A stretch of DNA of 64,000 nt from Methanoculleus oceani (GCF_023702065.1 NZ_QFDM01000002.1:62001-126000); one strand, 5' to 3'; shown: positions 26,038 to 38,021, counted from the stretch's first letter. A program made the numbers and translations. The notes: generated by a model not told the origin, from the letters alone.

Positions 26038-27333
26038 ATGGATCGCCTGAACCTGATCCTGCAGCGTTACTTCGGACATTCGGCGTTTAACCCCTACCAG
26101 CGGGAGATCATCGAGGACCTCCTTGCCGGGCGCGACGTCCTCGCGGTGCTTGCGACCGGAGGCGGCAAGTCGCTCTGCTACCAGGTCCCCGGGCTCATGG
26201 GCGACGGCGTCACGCTGGTAATATCGCCCCTCATCGCCCTGATGAAGGATCAGGTCGACGACCTGCAGGCCCGGGGGATCGGGGCGGAAGCGCTGAACTC
26301 CTCGGGCTCCTACGCAACGACACGCCGGATCCTCTCGGAACTCGAAGAGGGGCTGGTCCAGATCCTCTACGTCTCGCCGGAGAAGGCGGTCGACGACGAC
26401 TTCCTCGACCTTATGGCGTCCCTTCCGGTCACGCTGATCGCGGTCGACGAGGCGCACTGCATATCTATGTGGGGACACCAGTTCCGCCCGGAGTACCGGT
26501 CGCTGCGGCTTCTCAAGGAGCGGTTTCCCGGGGTGCCGATGGTTGCCCTGACGGCGACCGCGACGCCGGATGTCCGCGATGACATAGCACGGCAGCTCGA
26601 TCTCGCGGACCCGTCGGTCTACGTCGGGAGTTTCAACCGGGATAACCTCCGCTACACCGTCGTCCCGAAGGAAGAGGGCGCATACGAACGACTCCGTGCC
26701 TACCTGCGGGGCCACAGGAAGGATTCCGGGATCGTCTATGTGGGAACGAGAGAGGGGGCCGAGACGCTTGCGGCACGGCTGCGGGCCGGCGGAGTTTCGG
26801 CGCTCCCCTATCATGCCGGGATGACGGCGGCCGCCCGGGCAGAGACACAGGACCGGTTCATAAGCGGGAAGGTTCCGGTCGTCTGTGCGACGAGCGCGTT
26901 CGGCATGGGGATCGATAAGCCGGATGTGCGGTTCGTCGTCCACTACGATATGCCAAAGACCCTCGAGGCCTACTACCAGGAGAGCGGCCGGGCGGGGAGG
27001 GACGGCGGCGAGAGCGACTGCATCCTCTTCTATAACGACGACACTGCAAGACGCCTCCGGTCCTTCATCGACCGCGACCTCCCGTCCGAGTTCCAGCGCG
27101 AAGTCGCACGCTCGAAACTGCAGAGCATGGCGGACTACTGCACCACGACGGAGTGCCGGAGGGAGCGGCTCCTCGAGTACTTCGGGGAGTGTTTCAAGGC
27201 TCCCTGCGGCGGATGCGATGCCTGCGCCCCGTCCGGCATCCCGGCCGCCGGCCGGGAGGAGAGCCGGACCGGGACGGCCCGTCCCCGGTCCGGGCGCCGG
27301 AAGCGCGGCGCCGCACGCTCAGCATCCGGCTGA
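26038..27333 (+). CDS. recQ: RecQ-family DNA helicase, short form
   Basis: The 431-residue SF2 helicase has Walker A in VLATGGGKSLCYQVP (about 41-55), DEAH at about 137-140, SAT-like ALTATATP, and motif VI in YYQESGRAGRDGG (about 316-328). A RecQ zinc-binding segment follows with four Cys (CTTTECRRERLLEYFGECF, then CGGCDAC). The winged-helix and HRDC domains of full-length RecQ are missing; instead the chain ends in a basic tail (RPRSGRRKRGAARSASG). It should unwind DNA in repair or replication restart. ATG at 26038 follows a GTG three bases earlier. Confidence 0.92.
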   Translation: MDRLNLILQRYFGHSAFNPYQREIIEDLLAGRDVLAVLATGGGKSLCYQVPGLMGDGVTLVISPLIALMKDQVDDLQARGIGAEALNSSGSYATTRRILSELEEGLVQILYVSPEKAVDDDFLDLMASLPVTLIAVDEAHCISMWGHQFRPEYRSLRLLKERFPGVPMVALTATATPDVRDDIARQLDLADPSVYVGSFNRDNLRYTVVPKEEGAYERLRAYLRGHRKDSGIVYVGTREGAETLAARLRAGGVSALPYHAGMTAAARAETQDRFISGKVPVVCATSAFGMGIDKPDVRFVVHYDMPKTLEAYYQESGRAGRDGGESDCILFYNDDTARRLRSFIDRDLPSEFQREVARSKLQSMADYCTTTECRRERLLEYFGECFKAPCGGCDACAPSGIPAAGREESRTGTARPRSGRRKRGAARSASG

Positions 27334-27410
27334 GCGGGTGGGTACCGGTGTCCCCCTTCCCGGGGAAACACCTATTACGGAGACGGGAAAAGACTTGCCC
27401 GGGAGTTGTC

Positions 27411-27635
27411 ATGGCAAAGAAATTAACCCGTTCGACGTCCGACCGGTGGGTTGCCGGGATATGCGGCGGCATCGGAGAGTACCTCGAGATCGACCCGAAC
27501 GTCATCCGGGCCATCTGGGTCATCGTTACCGTGCTCACGGGGTTCCTGCCCGGGATCATCATCTATATCCTGCTCTGGCTCATCCTGCCGGAGCAGGGGC
27601 AGGCGCGCCCGGTTGGAACGTTTGGCGAAGCGTAA
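27411..27635 (+). CDS. Small PspC-domain membrane protein
   Basis: The 74-residue protein is a single PspC domain: KKLTRSTSDRWVAGICGGIGEYLEIDPNVIR followed by a strongly hydrophobic helix (AIWVIVTVLTGFLPGIIIYILLWLIL, about 34-59). PspC proteins take part in membrane-stress responses in bacteria; the archaeal role is unknown. The ATG follows GGGAG at five bases' distance. It lies 77 bases after recQ, and repeat copy B begins after its stop. Confidence 0.88.
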   Translation: MAKKLTRSTSDRWVAGICGGIGEYLEIDPNVIRAIWVIVTVLTGFLPGIIIYILLWLILPEQGQARPVGTFGEA

Positions 27636-28113
27636 TGGAGGTTGGGGTGCGGTCGGGAGACTGCATCCGGTTCTTTTCGCGGATGGTGACCGGCTGTGCG
27701 GGCTCCTCTTGCGCAGGATTACTTAGTTCTCCATTGATTGCTCGCCCGTACGCGGCTTTCCATTGGACATCGCCACGCACTGCCCCCGCCCCTCTGGGGC
27801 GGGGAACGACTGCCGGGAGCGTAGCGGACGGCGGGAATTTGAGCACCGTCAGGTGCGGAGGAGGAGGCCGGAGGCCGGGCGAGGTGGGGCTTGACGAAAA
27901 GTGCAGCTCTTTGCGAACCAGAGACAGGAGAGGGGGGCATGCCCCCCTCCCCGTCAGCCCCTCCCCCAATGGCGATACTCCCACGGTCCACTGTACCGAG
28001 CTTTTTCATCGTTTTGACCGTTCAATCTGCCAGAGGAAATTGCGGAGGGCGTCACTTACCTCGTCGCAGCCCCTCCGGGGCCCATACTACTGCAACCTGG
28101 ATCGCCGGATCTC
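27636..28113. other. Convergent intergenic region holding repeat copy B
   Basis: These 478 bases between pspC (+) and uvrB (-) contain no convincing gene. Repeat copy B occupies about 27770-28003. The part before it (27650-27770) contains ATCCGGTTCTT, which recurs near 35600 in the copy C region, so the repeat unit may be larger than the obvious core. Confidence 0.65.
27770..28003 (+). repeat. Mosaic hairpin repeat, copy B
   Basis: In order: CGCCACGCACTG, hairpin CCCCGCCCC-TCT-GGGGCGGGG (27784-27804), hairpin GCACC-GTCA-GGTGC (27843-27856), the GAGGAGGCCGGAGGCCGGG module, then GAGACAGG and a near-perfect palindrome centred on GCATGC (about 27927-27952, one mismatch pair), and the tail ending CCACTGTACCGAGCTT. 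The last two-thirds match copy A closely; the first hairpin matches copy C1. Confidence 0.85.
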
Positions 28114-30054
28114 TCACCGCCGGCCCCCGACCGTCCCCCCTTCCTGCAGCTTCTTTATCATATCCCTGAGCGCAATCGCCCGCTCGAACTCCAGGCGTTC
28201 CGCCGCCTCCCGCATATCGGCCTCGAGCTCGATGATCAGGTTCGGGACTTCGGACTTCGGGACGTGTTTGATATCAGTGATATCGACCTCTCTCTCCCGG
28301 ATCGGCTTTTTGATCGTCTGCGGCGTGATGCCGTGCCGGGCGTTGTAGTCGAGCTGCATCGTGCGCCGCCGCCCGGTCTCGGCCATCGCCTTCTTGATCG
28401 AGTCGGTCATGGTGTCCGCGTAGAGCACCACCTTCGCGTTCACGTTCCGGGCGGCCCGCCCGATGGTCTGGACCAGGCTTCTCGCGTCGCGGAGGAACCC
28501 CTCCTTGTCGGCATCCAGGATCCCGACGAACCCGACCTCCGGGATGTCGAGCCCCTCCCGCAGGAGGTTGATCCCCACGAGCACGTCGTACTTCCCGAGA
28601 CGGAGCTGCCGGATGATCTCGGTCCGCTCGATGGTATTGATCTCGGAGTGGAGGTAACAGGTCTTGATCCCCTGGTCGGCCAGGTACTCCGAGAGTTCCT
28701 CGGCGAGCCGTTTTGTAAGGGTCGTCAGCAGTATGCGGTCGCCGCGGTCGATGGTGGCGCGGATCTCGGCGATCACATCCGGGATCTGCCCCTCGATCGG
28801 CCGGACCTCGACCGCCGGGTCCACGAGCCCCGTCGGCCGGATGATCTGCTCCGCGACGCTCGAGCGCTTCAGTTCGTAGTCACCCGGGGTCGCCGAGACG
28901 AAGATGACGTTTCGCATGTAGCCCGAGAACTCGTCGAACTTCAGCGGCCGGTTGTCGAACGCCGACGGGAGCCGGAACCCATAGTCCACGAGGGACTTCT
29001 TCCGCGAGTAGTCGCCGTTGTACATGCCGCGGACCTGGGGAAGGGTCTGGTGGCTCTCGTCGATCACCATCAGGAAATCCTCCGGGAAGTAGTCCAGCAG
29101 GCAGTAGGGCTGCTCCCCGGGTTTCCGCCCGTCGAAGTGGCGGGAGTAGTTCTCGATCCCCTTGCAGGTCCCGGTTTCGCGGATCATATCGAGGTCGTAG
29201 AGCGTCCTCTGGCGCAGGCGGTGCGCTTCGAGCATACCGAGGTTCGGGAGCCACTCCTCGAGTTCCTGCTCGATGGAGACGATCGCCCGCTCCTTCTCCT
29301 CCTCCGGGGCGACGAAGTGCCGGGCCGGGTAGACGAAGAAGTAGTCCATCGCTTCAAGCCGCTCCCCCGAGGTCTTGTCGATCTCGCTGATCCGGTCTAC
29401 CTCGTCCCCGAAGAGTTCGATACGGATGATGTTGTTGAAGTAGCCGGGGACGAGGTCGATGGTGTCGCCCTTCACCCGGAACCGGCCGGGTGCGAGTTCC
29501 ATATCGTTTCGCTCGAACTGGATATCGACGAGTCTCCGAATAATATCGTCCCGTCGCATCCGGTCCCGGACCTTCACCTCGAACCCCATCCCCCGGAAAT
29601 TCGCGGGGTTCCCGAGGCCGTAGATGCAGGAGACCGAGGCGACGACGACGGTGTCGGGGCGCGAAAGGATCGATGCGGTGGCCGCAAGCCGCATCTGCTC
29701 GATCTTGGGATTGATCTGGGCGTCCTTCTCGATGTAGAGGTCGCGTTTCGGGATGTAGGACTCGGGCTGGTAGTAGTCGTAGTAGGAGACGAAGTACTCC
29801 ACCCGGTTCTCGGGGAAGAACGATTTGAACTCGTTGTAGAGCTGGGCGGCAAGCGTCTTGTTGTGGGCGATGACGAGGGTGGGCTTCCGGACCTCCTCGA
29901 CGACGTTTGCTATCGTGAACGTCTTGCCCGAGCCCGTGACCCCGAGGAGGGTCTGGAAACGCTCGCCGCGGCTGAGTCCGCCGGTGAGTTTTCGGATGGC
30001 GTCGGGCTGCGAGCCCGTAGGCACAAAATCCGCCTTAAGTTGGAACTCCGTCAT
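28114..30054 (-). CDS. uvrB: Excinuclease ABC subunit B
   Basis: The 646-residue helicase-like protein has Walker A in TLLGVTGSGKTFTIANV (about 37-53), the YFVSYYDYYQPESYIP region leading into the beta-hairpin used to probe damage, VIDESHQTLPQ (motif II), QTIGRAARN (motif VI) and a C-terminal UVR motif (LIIELEADMREAAERLEFERAIALRD). It verifies DNA lesions after UvrA loading and recruits UvrC. ATG at 30054 overlaps the uvrC stop. Length matches bacterial UvrB, in line with the bacterial origin of uvrABC in methanogens. Confidence 0.97.
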   Translation of the reverse strand: MTEFQLKADFVPTGSQPDAIRKLTGGLSRGERFQTLLGVTGSGKTFTIANVVEEVRKPTLVIAHNKTLAAQLYNEFKSFFPENRVEYFVSYYDYYQPESYIPKRDLYIEKDAQINPKIEQMRLAATASILSRPDTVVVASVSCIYGLGNPANFRGMGFEVKVRDRMRRDDIIRRLVDIQFERNDMELAPGRFRVKGDTIDLVPGYFNNIIRIELFGDEVDRISEIDKTSGERLEAMDYFFVYPARHFVAPEEEKERAIVSIEQELEEWLPNLGMLEAHRLRQRTLYDLDMIRETGTCKGIENYSRHFDGRKPGEQPYCLLDYFPEDFLMVIDESHQTLPQVRGMYNGDYSRKKSLVDYGFRLPSAFDNRPLKFDEFSGYMRNVIFVSATPGDYELKRSSVAEQIIRPTGLVDPAVEVRPIEGQIPDVIAEIRATIDRGDRILLTTLTKRLAEELSEYLADQGIKTCYLHSEINTIERTEIIRQLRLGKYDVLVGINLLREGLDIPEVGFVGILDADKEGFLRDARSLVQTIGRAARNVNAKVVLYADTMTDSIKKAMAETGRRRTMQLDYNARHGITPQTIKKPIREREVDITDIKHVPKSEVPNLIIELEADMREAAERLEFERAIALRDMIKKLQEGGTVGGRR

Positions 30055-31597
30055 GGTGTCACCGTCTTCTTCCTGAGCGTTCTGTGATACGTGATCGCGA
30101 ACCGGTGCGCTTCGTCGCGGATCTCCTGGAGGAAGAGCGACGCCTTCTCGTGCCTCTCAAGCGGCAGGGGGTGGGAGAAGCCCGGCACGAAGACCTCCTC
30201 CTCGCGCTTGGCGATGGATGCGATCGGGACCGTGATCCCGAGTTCTCTGAGCACCGCCACGGCCGCGGCGAGCTGCCCTTTCCCGCCGTCGATGAGGATC
30301 AGGTCGGGGAGTTCGCCGCCCTCCTTTTTCAGCCGCGAGTAGCGGCGCCTGACCACCTCGGCGATGGCCGCGAAGTCGTCGACGCCCTCGACCGTCCGTA
30401 TCCGGAACCGGCGGTAGTTCCGCCTGTCGGGTTTTCCCCAGAGGAACCGGACCATCGATCCCACCATCGCCGTCCCGGAGAGGTGGGAGATATCGAAGCA
30501 CTCGATCGTGACCGGGAGGTCCGGGAGGTGCAGGCGGCGTTTCAGCTCGTCGAGCTTGATCCGGTCGCCGAAGAACGCGATCTCCACGTTCTTCCTGACA
30601 AGGTCGAGCAGGTTCTTCTTCTCCCCCCGCTGCGGCACGACCGTACGGACCCTGCCGCCCCGGAGATGGGAGAGGTAGCCGGGAAGCGCGTCGTCCACGG
30701 GTGCGGGCAGGATCACCTCTTCCGGGGGTTCGTTCTCTGCATAGTAGCGGGCGAGGAACTCCTCGAGGAACCCCTCCGTCTCGTCGAATGTGTACTCGCG
30801 CTTCCCGGCAAGCGTTCCCCGGTCGACGTTGAAGAGCATCAGAAAGACGGTTCCCTCGCTCACGATATAGTTGACGATATCCTCGTTGTAGGTCTTCTGC
30901 CGGTCCACGTGCTGGCGCTCGCGCAGCCCCTCGAGGGCCGCGACCTGGTCGCGGAGTTCCATCGCTCTCTCGTACTCCTGCCGCTCTGCAGAGGCCGCCA
31001 TCTCCTCACGGAGCGTCCGGATGAGACCGGCGATATCCCCTTTCAGGACCGCCTCGGCCCTCCTGACCCGTTCCCGGTATTCGTCCTCGATTATCCTCCC
31101 GGTGCAGGGGGCGCTGCACGAGCCGATGTGCGCACGGAGGCACGGACGCCGGGGGAGGCGCCTGCAGGACCGGAGGCCGAAGAGGGATTTTAAAAGACGG
31201 AGGAGGTCTTCGCGCTCCCGGCCGGAGACGAACGGCCCGTAATACCGGCCGTTCCCGTCGGGTTGGCGGGCAGTGTGGATCCGGGGGTAGGGCTCGTCGG
31301 TGACGTGGATGTAGGCGTACCTCTTCGAGTCCTTTAAGTCGATGTTGTACTTCGGCTGGTGCTTCTTGATCAGGGTGTTCTCGAGGATGAACGCCTCGAC
31401 CTCGGTGTCGGTGACGATGAAGTCGAGCCCGGCGATCGCGGCGACGAGGTTTTCGGTCTTCCGGTCGAGGTCGTGCCGGGAGAAGTAACTCGATACGCGT
31501 CGTTTGAGGTTCTTTGCCTTTCCTACGTAGATGATGGTGCCCGTATCATCGGAGAAGAGGTAGCACCCGGGTTCGGTCGGCAGGTTGGCGGGGTCGA

Positions 31598-31601
<4 letters not shown>
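30051..31601 (-). CDS. uvrC: Excinuclease ABC subunit C, lacking the C-terminal HhH domain
   Basis: The 516-residue nuclease has the GIY-YIG domain (PGCYLFSDDTGTIIYVGKAKNLKRRVSSYF, about 11-40), a UVR motif (ASAERQEYERAMELRDQVAALE, about 200-221) and the RNase H-like nuclease (ITIECFDISHLSGT-like segment near 365-378 and DLILIDGGKGQL, about 446-457). It ends shortly after FLQEIRDEAHRFAITYHR, where longer bacterial UvrC proteins (about 600 residues) continue into a tandem helix-hairpin-helix domain. The two nucleases cut 3' and 5' of the lesion. ATG at 31601 overlaps the uvrA stop. Confidence 0.96.
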
Positions 31602-34405
<2,804 letters not shown>

Positions 34406-34460
34406 TGGTGCGTGCAGATATGTTTGTCTTCCTACCTCATAGCCGTTTGCCGATATCAAA

Positions 34461-34470
34461 ATTTAAATAG
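34461..34470 (-). promoter_or_regulatory. TATA box of the uvrACB operon
   Basis: CTATTTAAAT on the minus strand lies about 55-65 bases before the uvrA ATG, implying a leader near 30 bases. Confidence 0.45.
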
Positions 34471-34599
34471 AATGGGTGAACGGAGCCCGGAACGCAGGCG
34501 GTTCGGAGGGGGCCGGGGGGATGCATCACCAGGAGAGAGGGTGCGCCTCTCCCGGCAAACCCCCTGCAGGGGCACTCTTTTTGTTTTTCCCGGTCCAAT

Positions 34600-34609
34600 C
34601 GATATACAC
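34600..34609 (+). promoter_or_regulatory. TATA box of the ArcS-core gene
   Basis: CGATATACAC, 21-30 bases before the ATG at 34630, predicts a leaderless transcript. Confidence 0.45.
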
Positions 34610-34629
34610 CAATAACGGAACACTTTTTC

Positions 34630-35355
34630 ATGCAGAAGGATCGGATAGTGCAGGGTGCGGGCGCCCCCCGGCGGGTCGTCGAGGTCGTGCAGGACAGGCA
34701 CGGGAACCGGATCGAGATATTCGACCCCCCGTTCTACCGCAAAGAGTTCGAGGACGCCTACCGGTTCATCATCGACGAATATCGGGTGGCGCAAAAGGAG
34801 ATCGGCCTCTTCCTCCCCTGCGCTGTGCGGAAACCCTACAGTCAGAGCCCGAGCCACCAGCTCTTCAGGCGGATCATCGACGGCGTCCTTGACCCGGCGG
34901 ACTACCATATCGTCGTGTTCGGCACCTGCGGGACCGTGCCTGCGGAGCTCGAGTGCATGTACCCTTACCAGAACTACCACTACATGCTCGGCAAGACCAC
35001 GGACGAACGGGTCCGGCGGGACTTCCACCGGATCGAGGTCTACCGGCTGAAGGGCTACCTCGAGAAGACCCGCGACACCTACCGGCACCGGCTCGCCTAC
35101 TGCATCGGGCCGTTTAGGAAGGCGATGGTGGAGGCGTCGGAGGAGACGGGGATCGCCGTCGACCTCCTCCCCTCCGACCCGATGATCGAGCGGCTCTACG
35201 ACATCGACTGCCCGTTCCCGGAGGGCAGCCTCTCGATGCAGGGCTACATCGACGAGTTCCGGGAGGGGCTCGTGAGGCTGGCGGGGATGGTCCATGGGAG
35301 CGGAGCGGCGGCCGTGGACAGGGATTCGGTGCGGCGGGGGCCGGTGAGGGCGTGA
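34630..35355 (+). CDS. Single-domain archaeosine synthase (ArcS) core protein, DUF5591
   Basis: The 241-residue protein contains PCAVRKPYSQSPSH at about 58-71, an exact match to the PC-x3-KPY-x2-S-x2-H motif of the archaeosine synthase core domain, plus VVFGTCGTVPAELECMYPYQNYHY. ArcS modifies the preQ0 base at position 15 of archaeal tRNA, with the radical-SAM partner RaSEA completing archaeosine. Canonical euryarchaeal ArcS also has a TGT-like N-terminal region and a PUA domain; neither is present. The C-terminal tail after about residue 215 (HGSGAAAVDRDSVRRGPVRA) looks unstructured. The partner gene is not in the window. Confidence 0.8.
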   Translation: MQKDRIVQGAGAPRRVVEVVQDRHGNRIEIFDPPFYRKEFEDAYRFIIDEYRVAQKEIGLFLPCAVRKPYSQSPSHQLFRRIIDGVLDPADYHIVVFGTCGTVPAELECMYPYQNYHYMLGKTTDERVRRDFHRIEVYRLKGYLEKTRDTYRHRLAYCIGPFRKAMVEASEETGIAVDLLPSDPMIERLYDIDCPFPEGSLSMQGYIDEFREGLVRLAGMVHGSGAAAVDRDSVRRGPVRA

Positions 35356-35379
35356 GGGGGTGCGTGAAAACTTCGAGTT

Positions 35380-35465
35380 GTACGCGATCAGCCCCCACCC
35401 CACCCGGCCTCCGGCCTCCTCCCCCGCCCCCTGGGGCGGGGGCAGTGCGTGGCGATATCCCCCCG
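35380..35465 (-). repeat. Mosaic hairpin repeat, copy C1 (reverse orientation)
   Basis: Read on the minus strand this has ATCGCCACGCACTG, then hairpin arms CCCCCGCCCC/GGGGCGGGGG (35421-35442, two-base loop), then GAGGAGGCCGGAGGCCGGG and GGGGTGGGGGCTGA, matching the left half of copy B. Confidence 0.8.
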
Positions 35466-35589
35466 TAAGCCGAGCACAGGATCTCGACTGGTGGAGGGTG
35501 CAAGTTACAACCTGAACTTCAGAGCAACGAACCTCAATACAGTACTGCTCCAGGTTACACAGGCAAAAACAGTGGCTGGAATGGGTTGC

Positions 35590-35705
35590 AGGATAACCGA
35601 ATCCGGTTCTTCTCCCGAGTTGTCCCCGGGCAGTGGACCGTGGTGGATATCGCCACGGGGGGAGGGGTCGGGGAGGGGGAGACCCCCTCCCCGTCTGATA
35701 AGGCA
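35590..35705 (-). repeat. Mosaic hairpin repeat, copy C2 (reverse orientation)
   Basis: A hairpin with arms GGGGAGGGGG/CCCCCTCCCC and loop AGA (35670-35692) is followed on the minus strand by the CGTGGCGATATCC and CACGGTCCACTGCCC tail, matching the right half of copies A and B. The stem equals theirs while the loop differs. Confidence 0.8.
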
Positions 35706-35751
35706 CGGGATGGGTCCCATGGAAATAGCGGGGACTTCTTGTCAAAACCCC

Positions 35752-37044
35752 TCACTTCGGCTTATAATGTCCCCACTTCTCGAGCGCTCCCTTCAGTTCA
35801 GGGGCCTTCTTCGCCTTCTCCTCAAGGGTTTCGCCCTCCTTCCAGGCCTCGATCGCCTGCATGGTGGCCTCCGCGCCCGCTCGCGTGCCCTTCGGGTGGC
35901 CGTGGATGCCGCCGCTCACGAGGAGGACGAGTTCGGTGCCGTAGATATCGAGCACGTCCGGGACGAGCCCGGGGTGGAGCCCGCCCGACGAGACGGGGAA
36001 GGCGCTCCTGATATTGCCCCAGTCCTGGTCGAGGGCCATGTGGTCGACGGCGTTCGTATGCTTCTCCCGGAGCATGTCCGCAAGCAGCATGGCCTCCGCC
36101 CGGGTGCCGACCAGTTTGCCCACGGCGGTCCCGGTGTGGATCTGCGCAACACCGATGAGCCGCATCATCTTTGCCAGGAACTGCATCGTGATCCCGTGCC
36201 TCTCGTCCCGGTCGAAGGCCGCGTGCATCGCCCGGTGGGCGTGGATCGCGAGCCCGAGGTCGGAGCAGTAGTCCCGGAGGGTCGCGACGGCGGCCGTCCC
36301 GGCCACCACGACGTCGATCATGGCGTAGTTCCAGCCGTAGTCCGCGAGCATCTTCGCCCGCTTCTCCATCGTCTCCGTATCGGCCGTGATATTGATGAAC
36401 GCAGACTTCACGTCGCCGGTCTCCTGCTCGGCCTTATCGCGCATCTTCGTCATCGCCCGGACGCGGTCGTCGAACCGGTTGAACGACTGGGACGTCAGGT
36501 TCTCGTCGTCTTTGACGAAGTCGAACCCGCCCATCCAGGTCTCGTAGCCGGCCTCGGCGTGTTCCTGTGCGGTGAACCCCACCTTCGGCTTCGGGACCGC
36601 GCCCGTAAGCGGCCGCCCCCGGATCTTCATCATATCCCGGATCCCTTCCATGCCGAAGTGCGGCCCCTTGAAGTGGCGGAGATACTCCGCCGGGAGCGAA
36701 GCGTCGATCAGCCGGAGGCGGTCGAGCGCCTTCATCCCGAAGACGTTCCCGGCGATCCCGCTCAGGAGCTGGGCCGCGTTCCCCTCCTCCCAGAGGGCGA
36801 GCGGGTATGCGATCTTTACGTAGTTCCCCTCGATCTCGAACGCCTTCGCCTGGAGGTCGCGCATCCGGGGCGGCAGGGTAAAGAGTGTCGTCCAGGTTCC
36901 GGTCGAACTCTCGGACGCGACTCTCCCGACAGCCTCCTCCCTGCTGATCCCCTCCGCAGGCTCGAAGTAGTAGAGGGCTACGAGTTCGTCCGGGCCGGGA
37001 GTATGGTTTAAATCAACAAACTCTTCGTACCAGTCAATCGCCAT
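35752..37044 (-). CDS. rbcL: Ribulose-bisphosphate carboxylase large chain, archaeal form III type
   Basis: The 430-residue protein has the RuBisCO signature FDFVKDDENLTSQSFNRF (about 186-203, with the carbamylated Lys in the KDDE motif), the active-site GAVPKPKVGFT, VAGTAAVATLRDYC, the AIHAHRAMHAAFDRD loop and LVSGGIHGHPKGTRAGA. It fixes CO2 onto ribulose-1,5-bisphosphate; in archaea form III works in AMP/nucleoside salvage or, in some Methanomicrobiales with phosphoribulokinase, in the reductive hexulose-phosphate pathway. No small subunit, phosphoribulokinase or AMP phosphorylase is nearby. ATG 37044 follows GAGGTGA. Confidence 0.93.
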   Translation of the reverse strand: MAIDWYEEFVDLNHTPGPDELVALYYFEPAEGISREEAVGRVASESSTGTWTTLFTLPPRMRDLQAKAFEIEGNYVKIAYPLALWEEGNAAQLLSGIAGNVFGMKALDRLRLIDASLPAEYLRHFKGPHFGMEGIRDMMKIRGRPLTGAVPKPKVGFTAQEHAEAGYETWMGGFDFVKDDENLTSQSFNRFDDRVRAMTKMRDKAEQETGDVKSAFINITADTETMEKRAKMLADYGWNYAMIDVVVAGTAAVATLRDYCSDLGLAIHAHRAMHAAFDRDERHGITMQFLAKMMRLIGVAQIHTGTAVGKLVGTRAEAMLLADMLREKHTNAVDHMALDQDWGNIRSAFPVSSGGLHPGLVPDVLDIYGTELVLLVSGGIHGHPKGTRAGAEATMQAIEAWKEGETLEEKAKKAPELKGALEKWGHYKPK

Positions 37045-37184
37045 AGAATCACCTCTTGAAGGAAGGGGTGCCCCGGTAGAAAAACCTTCCATTCGGAGCA
37101 GGGTAAAGAATGCCGGAATCACTTTCTCCCCGCAGGCGCCGGGTTTATCTGCCGGCAGGTCGAGAGGAAAGCAGAAGGAGTCTT

Positions 37185-38021
37185 ATGGAACGAACCGCCG
37201 ATAATTTGCGCCCGCTCTTTGATTACGATGCAGAGAGACCGCCCGCGATCGAGATTGCCGGCACCGACGTCTCGGTCACCGACCTGACCTACCAGACTGC
37301 CCCGGATCGGGGGGTTCGGGCCTACCTGGTGGCCCCGGCAGAAGTTGACCGGTCGAAACGCTCCGCTGCCATTCTCTTCCTCCACCCGGGACTGGGTTCC
37401 CGCGCCACGTTCCTCGCCGAGGCCGTGGCCCTTGCCGGGATGGGTGCGGCCTCCCTGCTCGTCGACGCTCCCTGGGCCGCCGATACGGCAGCAGCCTGGG
37501 GCCAGGCAGTCACGGATCCCGGGGAGGCCGTGCGGGAGCATAACCGGACGGTGATCGACCTTCGCCGCGGGATAGATCTCCTCGTAGCGCAGCCGGGCGT
37601 CGAACCGGACCGGATCGGGTTCGTGGGCCACAGTGTCGGGGCGCTTTTCGGGGCGGTGCTCGCCGGCGTCGATCGGCGCCTTGCGGCCGCCGTCCTGATG
37701 ACGGGCACCGGAAGGTTCGTCGACGTCGCCGCCGTGAACCTGCCCGACCTGCAGGGCGAGAAATTCGAGCATTACCGCCGGACGCTCGCGGAACTCGACC
37801 CTGCCGTCTGGGTCGGCCGTGCCGCACCCACCCCGCTCTTCTTCCAGGCCGCTCTTCGCGACGAGTTCTTCACGGAGGAGCAGGCCCGGGAGTTCTTCGA
37901 GCGGGCGAATGATCCTAAGTCAATGAAGTGGTACGACGCGGGCCATTACCTCGACGAAGCGGCCCGCCGCGACCGTGTCGCGTGGCTTGCCGGGATGCTC
38001 TCGCTGGAGCGTTCCCGGTAG
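37185..38021 (+). CDS. Alpha/beta hydrolase, dienelactone-hydrolase-like
   Basis: The 278-residue protein shows ILFLHPGLGSRATFLAEAVALA, the nucleophile elbow VGHSVGALFGAVLAG (Ser at about residue 149), a late Asp candidate in FFQAALRDEFFTEEQ and the His in WYDAGHYLDEAARRD, making a Ser-Asp-His triad. No signal peptide is visible, so it is cytoplasmic. The substrate is unknown. ATG 37185 follows AGAAGGAG by four bases, and TTTATC near 37144-37149 may be its TATA box. It is divergent from rbcL. Confidence 0.88.
   Translation: MERTADNLRPLFDYDAERPPAIEIAGTDVSVTDLTYQTAPDRGVRAYLVAPAEVDRSKRSAAILFLHPGLGSRATFLAEAVALAGMGAASLLVDAPWAADTAAAWGQAVTDPGEAVREHNRTVIDLRRGIDLLVAQPGVEPDRIGFVGHSVGALFGAVLAGVDRRLAAAVLMTGTGRFVDVAAVNLPDLQGEKFEHYRRTLAELDPAVWVGRAAPTPLFFQAALRDEFFTEEQAREFFERANDPKSMKWYDAGHYLDEAARRDRVAWLAGMLSLERSR

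Larger units (their letters stand above)
35356..35751. other. Convergent intergenic region holding repeat copy C
   Basis: These 396 bases between the ArcS-core gene (+) and rbcL (-) hold two separated repeat segments (C1 and C2). The stretch between them (about 35470-35585) contains no recognised feature. Confidence 0.65.

Noticed and set aside
25840-26943. 367-codon open frame antisense to recQ
   Set aside because: The sense strand encodes all RecQ helicase motifs over the same bases.
26885-28348. 487-codon plus-strand frame spanning recQ's end, pspC and repeat copy B
   Set aside because: It crosses two real genes in another frame and a non-coding repeat; it shows no conserved domain.
28264-30087. 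607-codon open frame antisense to uvrB
   Set aside because: Mirror frame of a GC-rich gene; the product is repetitive in Asp, Val, Leu and Arg, with no motif.
34507-34580. GC-rich patch with CCCCCTGCAGGGG before the ArcS-core gene as another repeat copy
   Set aside because: It contains a short palindrome (CCCCTGCAGGGG) but none of the shared modules of copies A to C, and it lies between divergent genes.
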